The notes: a model not told the origin generated them from the sequence alone. Counted from the stretch's first letter, positions 16,846 to 25,886 are shown. The stretch is DNA of 40,841 nt from Lachnospiraceae bacterium (GCA_003543235.1 DPJA01000023.1:431-41271), one strand, 5' to 3'. Numbers and translations are program-made.

Positions 16846-18261
16846 ATGAGTAATTACAACAAGGTAACGCCAGAGATAGTTGAAAAGCTTATGGCAATAG
16901 CACCAAACAGGGTGTTTGTTGACGTAGATATCAACAAAGATTACACCCACGATGAAATGCCAGAGTATGGTAGCTATTTACCAGAGGCAGTAGTAGAGGT
17001 TACATCAGCAGAAGAAATATCTGCTATTATGAAGCTTTGTAATGATATGAACATACCAGTAATTCCTAGAGGTGCAGGCACAGGTCTTGCAGGTGCATCT
17101 GTTGCTAAATTCGGCGGGGTTATCATTTCCACTATAAAAATGAATAAGATTTTGGGGTATGACCTTGAGAACTTTACTGTAACAGTTCAGCCTGGTGTGC
17201 TTTTAAACGACCTTGCTGAGGACTGTGTAAAAAGAGATTTACTTTACCCACCTGATCCAGGAGAAAAATTTGCTACAATAGGTGGAAATGTATCTACTAA
17301 TGCAGGTGGAATGAGAGCCGTTAAATACGGTGTTACAAGAGATTATGTTCGTGCAATGAAGGTTGTTCTCCCTACAGGAGAAATGACAAGTTTTGGTAGC
17401 AATGTTGCAAAAAACAGCTCGGGTTACAGCTTAATTAACCTTATGGTTGGTTCAGAGGGAACACTTGGGTTTATAACAGAGCTTACACTTAAACTTATTC
17501 CATTGCCTAAAGAAAACATAAGCTTAATAGTTCCTTTTGAAGACTTAGATGCTTGCATCGAGGCTGTTCCTAAATTCTTCATGAATAAGCTTGCACCTGT
17601 TGCATTAGAATTTATGGATAAAGACATTGTAAGAATGTCAGAAAAGTTTTTAGAGAAAAAAGATATTTTCCCTTGTACAGATGAGGCTGGGGCATATCTT
17701 TTGGTTACTTTTGACGGAAACTCACTAGAAGAGTTGGAAAAGATGACTGAAGTAGCTTCAGAAATGCTTTTTGAGGCAGGTGCAATTGACGTATTCGTTG
17801 CTGATACACCTGAACTTAAAAAGAATACATGGGCAGCAAGAGGTAGCTTCTTAGAAGCTATATTAGCAGATACACCTTCATTAGATGAGTGTGATGTTGT
17901 TGTGCCAAGAAATAAAATTGCATCATATCTTAAATTTGTAAATTCCCTTGAAGAAAAATATGGCATAAGAATAAGAAGTTTTGGTCACGCTGGTGATGGA
18001 AATCTTCATATCTATGCTTGTAAGGATGAACTTACAGATGAAGAATGGGAAAAGAAAAACAGTGCAGTTATGGATGAAATGTATTCTAAAGCTGCAGAAA
18101 TTGGTGGCCAGGTTTCAGGAGAACACGGCGTTGGTCATGCAAAAATGATTTACCTTCAGCGTTCAATTGGTGATACAAATATTGCACTTATGGAAGGAAT
18201 TAAGAAGGCGTTTGATCCTAACTTGATTTTAAATCCTGGCAAGGTATGTGACAAATTGTAA
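16846..18261 (+). CDS. FAD-binding 2-hydroxyacid (D-lactate/glycolate) dehydrogenase, GlcD type
   Basis: 471 aa of the VAO/PCMH flavoprotein family. The FAD-binding half has RGAGTGLAGA (from residue 75), DPGEKFATIGGNVSTNAGG and GSEGTLGFI. The C-terminal FAD-oxidase half has SFGHAGDGNLHIY and GEHGVGHAK (from 425). Members oxidise D-lactate, glycolate or similar acids. In anaerobes such enzymes pair with EtfAB for flavin-based electron confurcation, as in the lactate dehydrogenase complex of Acetobacterium woodii. Here it heads an operon with acyl-CoA dehydrogenase, etfB and etfA, so ETF is the likely electron partner. Substrate not decided by sequence. Confidence 0.88.
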   Translation: MSNYNKVTPEIVEKLMAIAPNRVFVDVDINKDYTHDEMPEYGSYLPEAVVEVTSAEEISAIMKLCNDMNIPVIPRGAGTGLAGASVAKFGGVIISTIKMNKILGYDLENFTVTVQPGVLLNDLAEDCVKRDLLYPPDPGEKFATIGGNVSTNAGGMRAVKYGVTRDYVRAMKVVLPTGEMTSFGSNVAKNSSGYSLINLMVGSEGTLGFITELTLKLIPLPKENISLIVPFEDLDACIEAVPKFFMNKLAPVALEFMDKDIVRMSEKFLEKKDIFPCTDEAGAYLLVTFDGNSLEELEKMTEVASEMLFEAGAIDVFVADTPELKKNTWAARGSFLEAILADTPSLDECDVVVPRNKIASYLKFVNSLEEKYGIRIRSFGHAGDGNLHIYACKDELTDEEWEKKNSAVMDEMYSKAAEIGGQVSGEHGVGHAKMIYLQRSIGDTNIALMEGIKKAFDPNLILNPGKVCDKL

Positions 18262-18304
18262 AAATAACTTATTGTGAATTATTTAAAAAACGGGGGAAAC
18301 AATT

Positions 18305-19441
18305 ATGTATTTACTTTCAGACGATAGCAAAGAATTATTAGCAGATGTAAAAAATTTCTGTAAAAAAGAAGTTATGGAACAGAGCAAGGAATATGACATC
18401 TCTGGTGAATGGCCAGCTGAAATCTATGCTAAGGCTTTTGATATGGGCCTTCAGTCACTTGAAATTCCTGAAGAACTTGGTGGCGTAGGTCTTGACTCTG
18501 TTACATTATCAGCTTTATACGAAGAAATGGCATATGCTGATGCAGGCTTTGCAACAACAATGGCTTGTAACAACCTTTGCGTTAAACCTATTATGAGATC
18601 AGGAAATGCAGAACAGAAAAAATTTGTTGCTGATTTAGTATTAGCAGGAAAGATTGGTGCGTTTGCTTTAACTGAGCCAATGTGTGGTTCTGACGTAGGT
18701 AGCACAAAAACAACAGCTGTTTATGATGCTGCAACAGATGAATATGTAATAAATGGTAGAAAATGTTTTATTACAAATGCAGCAGTTGCTTCAATTTTTT
18801 ATGTAACAGCTTCTACAGACAAAACAAAAGGTGCTAAAGGTTTATCAGGCTTTATCGTAGAAAGCGGTACAAAGGGACTTAGCATTGGAGAACATGAAAA
18901 CAAAATGGGTATTCGCCTTTCAACTACATCTGACGTTTTATTTGAAGATGTAAGAGTACCTGCTAAAAACCTTGTTGGCAAAGAGGGCGACGGATTTAAA
19001 ATTGCAATGCAGACTCTTGATGGTGCTAGACCTTTCGTAGGTTCTTTAGCAGTTGGTGTTGCAAAACGTGCACTTGACGAATCAATTGCATATGCAAAAG
19101 AAAGAGTTACATTTGGCAAGCCAATTTCAAAATTCCAGGCTCTTCAGTTTATGATGGCTGACATGGATATAAGCATTGAAACAGCAAGACAGATGGTTGT
19201 ACATAGCCTTACACTTTTGGATGCTGGTATGCCATTTTCAAGAGAAGCAGCTATTGCAAAATGCTATGCTGGTGATATGAGTGTTCAGGTTGCACTTGAT
19301 GCAATTCAGATCATGGGTGGATTCGGATATAGCCGTGAATATCCAGTTGAAAAACTTCTTAGAGATGCAAAAATATTCCAGCTCTATGAAGGAACAAACC
19401 AGATTCAGCGTATTGTTATTGCAGGTTCAATTTTAAGATAA
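18305..19441 (+). CDS. Acyl-CoA dehydrogenase (short-chain, butyryl/acryloyl-CoA type)
   Basis: 378 aa, the usual ACAD length. FAD/substrate motif FALTEPMCGSDVGS, ITNAAVA, VTFGKPISKFQALQF, and the catalytic base Glu362 in LYEGTNQIQR, the position used by short-chain and butyryl-CoA dehydrogenases. With the downstream etfBA it may form a bifurcating reductase complex such as Bcd-EtfAB (crotonyl-CoA to butyryl-CoA) or acryloyl-CoA reductase (to propionyl-CoA). The lactate-type dehydrogenase upstream makes an acryloyl-CoA or lactate-linked role worth considering, but the sequence alone does not settle it. Confidence 0.92.
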   Translation: MYLLSDDSKELLADVKNFCKKEVMEQSKEYDISGEWPAEIYAKAFDMGLQSLEIPEELGGVGLDSVTLSALYEEMAYADAGFATTMACNNLCVKPIMRSGNAEQKKFVADLVLAGKIGAFALTEPMCGSDVGSTKTTAVYDAATDEYVINGRKCFITNAAVASIFYVTASTDKTKGAKGLSGFIVESGTKGLSIGEHENKMGIRLSTTSDVLFEDVRVPAKNLVGKEGDGFKIAMQTLDGARPFVGSLAVGVAKRALDESIAYAKERVTFGKPISKFQALQFMMADMDISIETARQMVVHSLTLLDAGMPFSREAAIAKCYAGDMSVQVALDAIQIMGGFGYSREYPVEKLLRDAKIFQLYEGTNQIQRIVIAGSILR

Positions 19442-19464
19442 CACTAAAATAAATTATATATAGA

Positions 19465-19504
19465 ATTTACGGCGGCTTGGAGAATTCTCTGAACCGCCGT
19501 AAAT
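19465..19504 (+). other. Intercistronic hairpin between acyl-CoA dehydrogenase and etfB
   Basis: ATTTACGGCGG (19465-19475) and CCGCCGTAAAT (19494-19504) form a perfect 11-bp, GC-rich stem with further inner pairing (GAGA/TCTC). No T tract follows, so it is more likely an mRNA-stability or processing element than a terminator. Confidence 0.6.
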
Positions 19505-19530
19505 AAATACAGAAAAAAAGGAGGATATAT

Positions 19531-20334
19531 ATGGAAATTTTAGTTTGTGTAAAACAAGTTCCCGATGATTCAGTAGAGATAAAGTTTAACGAAAAAACAG
19601 GTACACCAGTTCTTGATGGTGTTACACCTATTGTTAATGCTTTTGATGGTTATGCACTTGAAATGGCAACAAGATACAAGGAGGCTAATGGTGGCACAAT
19701 TACTGCTTTGTCAATTGGAACAGAAAAAGCCACAGACGCACTTAAAAACTGCTTAGCAGTTGGTGCAGATAAAGCTTTTCTTGTAAGTGATGAAAGCTTT
19801 AATGATTCAGACACATTGGCAACAAGCTACATTCTTTCTAAGGCTATTGCTAAAATTGAAGAAACAACAGGAACAAAATTTGATATTATTTTCTGTGGTC
19901 TTGAGGCAACAGATTATTCTAGCAGACAGGTTGGTGCACAACTTGCACAGTTGCTTGAAATTGGTCAGGTTACAGCTGTATTAGCTGTTGATCCTGAAAA
20001 TAAAGGAATTTCTGTAAAGCAGGAAACTGAAGAAGGATATAGAATGATTGAGGCATCTGTTCCTTGCGTGCTTACAATTACAAAGCCAGATTATGACCCT
20101 CGTTACCCTACAATGAGAAACAAAATGGCAGCAAGAAAAGTGGATGTTCCAGTATTTACAGCAGCTGACCTTGGTACAGACGCATCAAAAGTTGGTGCTA
20201 ACGGCTCTTTTGTAAAGGTTGTAAGAAATTTTGCTCCAGCTAAAAAAGAAGCTGGCGTTAAAATTCAGGAAGAATCCGGAGAAGAATGCGCAGCTAAAGC
20301 GGTTACAATGATGGCCGAAGCTAAAGTAATATAA
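19531..20334 (+). CDS. etfB: Electron transfer flavoprotein beta subunit
   Basis: 267 aa with the EtfB opening ILVCVKQVPD (3-12) and the family fold to YDPRYPTMRNKMAARK. The nucleotide-binding loop reads GLEATDYSSRQVGAQ (123-137), a variant of the loop that binds FAD in bifurcating ETFs or AMP in ordinary ones. I cannot assign bifurcation by eye. Strong AAGGAGG site. Partner of EtfA, 17 bases downstream. Confidence 0.94.
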   Translation: MEILVCVKQVPDDSVEIKFNEKTGTPVLDGVTPIVNAFDGYALEMATRYKEANGGTITALSIGTEKATDALKNCLAVGADKAFLVSDESFNDSDTLATSYILSKAIAKIEETTGTKFDIIFCGLEATDYSSRQVGAQLAQLLEIGQVTAVLAVDPENKGISVKQETEEGYRMIEASVPCVLTITKPDYDPRYPTMRNKMAARKVDVPVFTAADLGTDASKVGANGSFVKVVRNFAPAKKEAGVKIQEESGEECAAKAVTMMAEAKVI

Positions 20335-20351
20335 GAGGGGGGAAATAGACA

Positions 20352-21353
20352 ATGAACAAAGATGAATGCAAAAACATTTGGGTGTATATTGAAGCAGCGG
20401 ATGGTGCAGCAAAAAAAATAGGCCTTGAAATACTTACACCAGCAAAAGAGCTTGCTGCAAAAACAGGCGAAAAAGTAGTAGCAATTGCTATCGGCAGTAA
20501 TGTTGAGGGTGTTGCTAAAGAAGCAATTGCTTACGGTGCAGACCAGGCAATTGTAGTGGATAGTGCTGAATATGAAAACTATTGTACTGATGCTTATACA
20601 CACGTAATAACTGTTTTAGCAGAAAAATATAAGCCATCAGCAATACTTTTTGGTGCTACACAAGATGGTAGAGATTTTGCACCAAGAGCGGCAGCAAAGA
20701 TTAATACAGGATGTATTGCAGATTGTATTGGTCTTAGTCTTGATGAAGAAAAAAATATTGTTTGGACTTGTCCATCATTCGGTGGAAATATTTATACAGA
20801 CCTTGTGTGCAGTGAAGCAAGACCACAGATGGGTACTATACGTTCAAGCACATTTAAAAAAGGTGAAGCAGATGCTTCTCGTGAAGGCGAAATTGTTAAA
20901 GAAACAGTATCTTTTGCACAGGATGAACTTAAAGCTAAAGTTATTAAGGCTGTTAAAGAAATTTCTGAGTCAGTTAATCTTGAAGAAGCAGAAATAATCA
21001 TTTCAGGTGGACGAGGCATGGGTAGTGCAGAAAACTTTAAGCTTCTTTGGGATTTTGCAGCACTTATGGGCGGCGTTGTTGGTGCAACAAGAGCACCAAT
21101 TGAAGCAGGATGGATTTCCAGAGCACATCAAATTGGACAATCAGGAAAAAGCGTTGCACCAAAGCTTTACATCGCTTGCGGTATATCAGGGGCAACACAG
21201 CATGTTGCCGGTGTTACAGGTGCTGATTATATTGTGGCAATTAATAAAGACGAAGAAGCAAGCATATTTGACATTGCAAATGTGGGCATAGTTGGTAATG
21301 TAATGGAAGTAATACCAGCAATGATGGAAGAAATTAAAAAAACAATGGCATAA
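20352..21353 (+). CDS. etfA: Electron transfer flavoprotein alpha subunit
   Basis: 333 aa. The C-terminal FAD domain has GGRGMGSAENF (219-229), GQSGKSVAP (262-270), GISGATQHVAG (277-287) and AINKD (296-300), all standard for the alpha-FAD site. It forms the ETF heterodimer with EtfB and passes electrons between NADH, ferredoxin and the flavoprotein dehydrogenases encoded upstream. Last gene of the operon. Confidence 0.95.
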   Translation: MNKDECKNIWVYIEAADGAAKKIGLEILTPAKELAAKTGEKVVAIAIGSNVEGVAKEAIAYGADQAIVVDSAEYENYCTDAYTHVITVLAEKYKPSAILFGATQDGRDFAPRAAAKINTGCIADCIGLSLDEEKNIVWTCPSFGGNIYTDLVCSEARPQMGTIRSSTFKKGEADASREGEIVKETVSFAQDELKAKVIKAVKEISESVNLEEAEIIISGGRGMGSAENFKLLWDFAALMGGVVGATRAPIEAGWISRAHQIGQSGKSVAPKLYIACGISGATQHVAGVTGADYIVAINKDEEASIFDIANVGIVGNVMEVIPAMMEEIKKTMA

Positions 21354-21471
21354 TAAAATATTAAAAGGCGACAGAAGGTTGTCGTTTACCTACTTCTTTA
21401 ATATTCATATAAGCACAAATATAAAGTTTGTAAGGATTTTGAATTTTTAGGATAAGAAAAATATAAATAGT

Positions 21472-21504
21472 GGCTATTATTACGTGACTTATGTAGTAAT
21501 AGCC
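21472..21504 (+). terminator. Hairpin terminator of the etf operon
   Basis: GGCTATTATTAC (21472-21483) pairs with GTAGTAATAGCC (21493-21504) over 12 bp with one G-U pair; the tail GTTTGTT is only moderately T-rich. Confidence 0.6.
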
Positions 21505-21659
21505 GTTTGTTAGTGCAAATTAGTTGAAAAAATAAATGAAATGCGTATTTATATCTTCAAAAGAGAATGTACGTTATAATAAAATAAAGCTTTTTTATAA
21601 ATATATATGTAAATAATATAAAGTTATGACAAATTTCACATTATATAAAAACGTATGTG

Positions 21660-21688
21660 TTGACATGAAAAGTAATAATTTTTATACG
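21660..21688 (+). promoter_or_regulatory. Promoter of the YkvI-like transporter
   Basis: Consensus TTGACA (21660-21665), 17-base spacer, TATACG (21683-21688). The start codon is about 100 bases downstream, preceded by AGAGGAGG. Confidence 0.65.
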
Positions 21689-21791
21689 TTACACATAGTT
21701 TGATAACAGGTGGTAGTTAAAACTGTTTGATACAAAGCTGTAATTATTTTATTATTTTACGCTTTTTAAAGGACAGAGGAGGATTTTAGTA

Positions 21792-22967
21792 ATGACATCA
21801 GAAACAGGCAAAAAAATTGGGTTTGGTGCTATGTTTTCTGTTGCTGCAGTTTGGTTTACAACCCATGCGGGTGCAGGTTTTGCAACTGGTAATCAAGCTT
21901 GGCAGTATTACGGACAATATGGCGTTCCTGGCATGATTCTTCCATTGATTTCAATGGGAATTTTAGCAGTTGTGCTTTACGAGGCTATGCTTATGAGCCA
22001 GCTTATTGGTGCAAGAAGCTATGGCGATGTAATGAAGTATCTATTTAAACCATATGATAAGTTATATCTTGCTTTTGAAGTTTTCTATTATTGTATAGTT
22101 ATTGCAGCAGTTGCAGGTGTTGTATCCGCAGCAACTGGGATGGTTCAAGAAATTGTTCCTATCAACACAATGGTTGCTACATTATTGGTCGGTATTATTC
22201 TTTTAGTTCTTATTATTTTTGGTGCGGACATAGTTAGAGATGTTGCCACTATACTTGGAATTCTTATTATAGTTTCCGGTTTTACAATTTATATACTTGG
22301 GTTTTTAAAAAATATTGATGTTGTTGGAGTATCTATTTCGACTTTATACGCTCCTAGTGGTTGGTTGATACCACTATGGCGTGCAATTATATATTGTAGT
22401 TTTCAGTGTGTTGCAATACCAGCAATTCTTGCTTGCTGTGAGCATCTTACAACCAAAAAAAGTATAAAAGGTGCAGCTTTTATTGGTTTTTTAATGAATG
22501 GTTTTGGTGTTGCACTTGCAGTTTGGATGTTAGTTGGATGGAGGGATGCACTTTTTGCTGCACCTGCTGAGGTTAACGCATTTAAACTTCCTAATCTTTT
22601 TATCTGTCAACAGCTGGGCATTACATTTTTATTTTATTTCTACAAGATTTGTTTATTCTGTTGCCTTATTTCTACAGGTGTTTCATGTATTTTTGGTATT
22701 GTTGCTCGTCTTGAAAACAATATATTTAAAAAATCTACAGGTGTTATGTCTAACGTTATAGTTAAGCGTATTTTAATTACAGTTATTTGTATTTTAGTAT
22801 GTATGTGTATTTCTTCATTTGGACTTACAACGATTGTTATGTATGGATACAAATATTGCGGTTATCTTGCACTTGTTTGTTGTGTAATTCCTTTTCTTAC
22901 AATTGGACATAAAAAGAATAAGGAACTTCTTCAGAGTAAGAACACATGCTTAATAAATGAAGATTAA
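21792..22967 (+). CDS. YkvI-like membrane transporter (APC superfamily)
   Basis: 391 aa with about ten hydrophobic helices and a Cys-rich late membrane region. The opening GFGAMFSVAAVWFTTHAGAG with glycine-rich breaks resembles the unwound first helix of LeuT/APC-fold carriers, and the overall length and layout fit the YkvI family, relatives of branched-chain amino-acid carriers. Substrate unknown. The following genes (dipeptidase, aminotransferase) hint at amino-acid or peptide use. Strong ribosome site AGAGGAGG. Confidence 0.75.
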   Translation: MTSETGKKIGFGAMFSVAAVWFTTHAGAGFATGNQAWQYYGQYGVPGMILPLISMGILAVVLYEAMLMSQLIGARSYGDVMKYLFKPYDKLYLAFEVFYYCIVIAAVAGVVSAATGMVQEIVPINTMVATLLVGIILLVLIIFGADIVRDVATILGILIIVSGFTIYILGFLKNIDVVGVSISTLYAPSGWLIPLWRAIIYCSFQCVAIPAILACCEHLTTKKSIKGAAFIGFLMNGFGVALAVWMLVGWRDALFAAPAEVNAFKLPNLFICQQLGITFLFYFYKICLFCCLISTGVSCIFGIVARLENNIFKKSTGVMSNVIVKRILITVICILVCMCISSFGLTTIVMYGYKYCGYLALVCCVIPFLTIGHKKNKELLQSKNTCLINED

Positions 22968-22991
22968 GCCATTTAGGAATAAAAGCAATTA

Positions 22992-23061
22992 AAAAATACA
23001 GTACATAAAATAATAATAATTTTTACGGGGTGCGGATGAAAATTCTGTACCCTGTATTTTT
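22992..23061 (+). terminator. Terminator or attenuator between transporter and dipeptidase
   Basis: ACGGGGTGCGGA (23025-23036) pairs with TCTGTACCCTGT (23044-23055) over 12 bp, three of them G-U, followed by ATTTTT to 23061. An upstream AAAAATACAG (22992-23001) is perfectly complementary to CTGTATTTTT (23052-23061), the terminator's own 3' foot and T tract, so a competing structure is possible. The dipeptidase ribosome site starts 2 bases later. Confidence 0.6.
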
Positions 23062-23076
23062 GAGGAGGATAATAAT

Positions 23077-24003
23077 TTGTATGGTTTGTTTGACACACAT
23101 TGCGATACCGTTTCTAAGGCATACGAGGGTGAAAAACAGCTTTTTAACAACAATTTACAGTTAGATTTTAAAAAACTTCTGGAGTACAACGCACCGGTGC
23201 AGTTTTTTGCTATTTGGCTTAGCAAAAAATTTTATGTAGATGCTTATGCAGAAACTGTGAAACGTATTAATTATTATTATGAACAGGTTGAAAAAAATAA
23301 AGACATATTTGCCCACGCAAATTCCTATAGTGATATTGTGGAGAACAAAAAAAATGGAAAGATAAGCGGAATATTATCAATTGAGGGCGGCGAAGCTCTT
23401 GAGGGAAAGATTGAAAACCTATACACCCTACACAATATGGGGGTGCGTGCAATAACCCTTACATGGAATCATAAAAATGAAATTGCCAACGGTGCAGCTG
23501 AGCCAATGGGAGGATTAACAGACTTTGGACGAGAGGTTGTAACTGAAATGGAGAACCTCGGTATGTTTATAGACGTATCTCATCTTAATGATGATAGCTT
23601 TTGGGAGGTTGCACGAATGGCTAGCAAACCTTTTATTGCAAGCCATTCTAACAGCAGAAAAATAACAAATGTTAGGCGAAATCTTACAGATGCTCAGATG
23701 AAAGCAGTTGCCCAAAATGGAGGTGTTATAGGCATCAACCTTTGCCCAACTTTTTTAAGCAATAGAAATTACGCAGATATATCTGATGTTATGCTGCACA
23801 TAGACCATATGATTAAGGTTGTGGGATGTGACTATATTGGCTTTGGATGCGATTTTGACGGAATTGACGATACTCCACGGGATATTAATGATGTATCACA
23901 TATTAATAAGCTAATTAGTGCGTTAGATAAAAAATATGGCTCCTCTGTGGCAGCAAAGATAAGTGAGGAAAATTTTTTGCGACTTTTGTGTAACAACAGT
24001 TAA
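23077..24003 (+). CDS. Membrane dipeptidase, peptidase M19 family
   Basis: 308 aa with a TTG start set by AGGAGG at 23063-23068. Zinc-site residues of the renal dipeptidase family are present: His8 and Asp10 in DTHCDT, the Glu in IEGGEALEG (103-106), His169 in DVSHLND and His190 in ASHSNSR; GFGCDFDG follows. It hydrolyses dipeptides, including D-amino-acid containing ones in some members. No signal peptide, so probably cytoplasmic despite the name. Confidence 0.92.
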   Translation: MYGLFDTHCDTVSKAYEGEKQLFNNNLQLDFKKLLEYNAPVQFFAIWLSKKFYVDAYAETVKRINYYYEQVEKNKDIFAHANSYSDIVENKKNGKISGILSIEGGEALEGKIENLYTLHNMGVRAITLTWNHKNEIANGAAEPMGGLTDFGREVVTEMENLGMFIDVSHLNDDSFWEVARMASKPFIASHSNSRKITNVRRNLTDAQMKAVAQNGGVIGINLCPTFLSNRNYADISDVMLHIDHMIKVVGCDYIGFGCDFDGIDDTPRDINDVSHINKLISALDKKYGSSVAAKISEENFLRLLCNNS

Positions 24004-24009
24004 AATTAA

Positions 24010-24038
24010 TTGCAAAACACTTTTATTTAGTATAAAAT
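24010..24038 (+). promoter_or_regulatory. Promoter of the aminotransferase gene
   Basis: TTGCAA (24010-24015), 17-base spacer, TAAAAT (24033-24038), just after the dipeptidase stop and 45 bases before the ATG. Confidence 0.5.
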
Positions 24039-24082
24039 AAAAGATATAAATAGACAAAAATTGACTTTGAGGTGATTAATAA

Positions 24083-25279
24083 ATGGAATTATCAAGGAAA
24101 GCACTTAGTATCAAAGCCTCTACAACCCTTGCAATTACAGCCAAAGCAGCAGAACTTAAAGCTTCAGGTGAAGATGTGGTTAGTTTTGCAGTTGGTGAAC
24201 CTGATTTTGATACACCACAGCATATAAGACAGGCAGGAATTGATGCTATTAATGAAGGATTTACACGTTATACACCAGCATCAGGTACAATTGAACTTAA
24301 AAAAGCAGTTTGCAAAAAGCTTAAAGAGGATAACGGCTTGGAATATGAAATAAGCCAAATAGTTATATCTAATGGTGCAAAACATTCGCTTATGAACGCC
24401 TTTATGGCGATACTTAATGATGGAGATGAGGTTATCATTCCTGCTCCATATTGGTTAAGCTACTCTGCAATGGTTACAATTGCAGGAGGTGTGCCTGTGC
24501 TTGTGTACACAAAAAAGGAAAATAATTTTATGCTTACAAGGGAAGAACTTGATAGAGCTTGTACTGCAAAAACTAAGGCAATTATGCTTACTACACCATC
24601 AAACCCTACAGGTATGATTGCGTCGGCTGAAGATTTGAAGGTTGTTGCAGATTTTGCAGTTGAAAAAGATTTGATTGTAATTTCAGACGAAATTTATGAA
24701 AAACTTATTTACAATAAAGATAAAAAACATACAAGCCTTGCATCGTTGGGCAAAGAAATTTATGATAGAACAATTGTCATTAATGGCGTTTCTAAAAGTT
24801 ATGCAATGACAGGCTGGAGAATAGGTTATGCTGCGTGTCCTCCTGCAATTGCAAAATGTATAAGCTCAATTCAAAGCCATATGACCTCTAATCCTAACTC
24901 AATTGCACAAAAGGCAACTGTTGCAGCACTTTTGGGTCCTCAGGACTGCGTCGAGGAAATGCGTATTGAATTTGAAAAACGCTGTGATTATATTTATGAA
25001 AGAGAAGAAGCAATTGAGGGTATTTCTGCACTTAAACCAGAGGGTGCATTCTATCTTTTTATTGATGTGTCGGCGTTGTTTGGTAAAAAATACATGGGTG
25101 TTGAAATTAACAGTGCTGCAAATTTTGCAGAGCAGTTACTTGACAGCAAAAAGGTAGCACTTGTTCCTTGTGCAGACTTTGGAATGCCAGATTATATAAG
25201 AATTTCTTATGCGTGTTCTATTGATAACATTAAAAAAGGTATGGATAGAATTGAGGAATTTGTGAAACAACTTAACTAA
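24083..25279 (+). CDS. Aspartate aminotransferase (class I PLP)
   Basis: 398 aa of the Bacillus AspB-like subgroup. Motifs: FAVGEPDFDTP (35-45), SNPTG (173-177), and the PLP lysine K238 in VSKSYAMTGWRIGY. Likely transfers the amino group between aspartate and 2-oxoglutarate, though close relatives act on aromatic or N-acetyl-diaminopimelate substrates; lysA nearby makes the latter conceivable. Confidence 0.9.
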   Translation: MELSRKALSIKASTTLAITAKAAELKASGEDVVSFAVGEPDFDTPQHIRQAGIDAINEGFTRYTPASGTIELKKAVCKKLKEDNGLEYEISQIVISNGAKHSLMNAFMAILNDGDEVIIPAPYWLSYSAMVTIAGGVPVLVYTKKENNFMLTREELDRACTAKTKAIMLTTPSNPTGMIASAEDLKVVADFAVEKDLIVISDEIYEKLIYNKDKKHTSLASLGKEIYDRTIVINGVSKSYAMTGWRIGYAACPPAIAKCISSIQSHMTSNPNSIAQKATVAALLGPQDCVEEMRIEFEKRCDYIYEREEAIEGISALKPEGAFYLFIDVSALFGKKYMGVEINSAANFAEQLLDSKKVALVPCADFGMPDYIRISYACSIDNIKKGMDRIEEFVKQLN

Positions 25280-25297
25280 TCAATATTAGAGTTCGAG

Positions 25298-25325
25298 GGG
25301 GAACATTTTTGTGTGTTTCCCTTTT
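25298..25325 (+). terminator. Intrinsic terminator after the aminotransferase
   Basis: GGGGAACA (25298-25305) pairs with TGTTTCCC (25314-25321) with one G-U pair, then TTTT. Confidence 0.65.
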
Positions 25326-25346
25326 ATATATTTTGGAGGAACAAAA

Positions 25347-25886
25347 ATGAGCTATGAGGTAATTGAAAGCAAATGTGCCTATAGGGGCAAGGTTCTGGAC
25401 ATATACAGCGACAAGGTGACTATGCCCAACGGTAATGTTACTGTAAGGGAAACTGTGGTTAGAGGTAATGCGGCTGCAATAGTGCCTGTTGATGAAAATG
25501 GAAATATTATTTTTGTTAGGCAGTACCGTCATGCCACAAAAGAAATGATTTTGGAAATACCAGCAGGTATGATTGAAGTTGGGGAAAATCCTAAAGATGC
25601 TGCAGGAAGAGAACTTGAAGAAGAAGTAGGCTACAAATGTGATGATTTGTTTTTTGTAAATTCGGTGTATATGGCTATTGGCATTTGTACTGAACAGATT
25701 TATTTTTATATAGCAGAAAACCTTGAAGAGGGAGTAATTAACCCTGACCCAGACGAGTTTATAGAAATTGAACGGTATAGTCTTGATGATGCCATCAAAA
25801 TGACTTTTAGTGGAGAAATTAAGGACGTAAAAACTATGGCAGGGATTTTTGCATATAAAGAATATTTATCAAACAAAAAGAACTGA
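25347..25886 (+). CDS. Nudix hydrolase, ADP-ribose pyrophosphatase type
   Basis: 179 aa. The complete Nudix box GMIEVGE, seven residues, RELEEEVGY gives the Mg-binding glutamates. Preceding residues FVRQYRHATKEMILEIPAG are typical of ADP-ribose pyrophosphatases of the NudF/YqkG group. An in-frame start exists 36 bases upstream, but it lies inside the terminator hairpin and lacks a ribosome site; TTGGAGG is properly spaced for 25347. Confidence 0.92.
   Translation: MSYEVIESKCAYRGKVLDIYSDKVTMPNGNVTVRETVVRGNAAAIVPVDENGNIIFVRQYRHATKEMILEIPAGMIEVGENPKDAAGRELEEEVGYKCDDLFFVNSVYMAIGICTEQIYFYIAENLEEGVINPDPDEFIEIERYSLDDAIKMTFSGEIKDVKTMAGIFAYKEYLSNKKN

Larger units (their letters stand above)
21354..21791 (+). 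other. 438-base intergenic region after etfA
   Basis: Holds a weak hairpin just after etfA (GCGAC...GTTGTCG, 21366-21384), the terminator at 21472-21504, and the transporter promoter at 21660-21688 with a leader of about 100 bases. No gene or known riboswitch is visible; the middle part is simply AT-rich. Confidence 0.5.

Noticed and set aside
25311..25346. Longer Nudix hydrolase starting at 25311
   Set aside because: The extra 12 residues come from the terminator hairpin of the preceding gene and lack a ribosome site; TTGGAGG precedes 25347.
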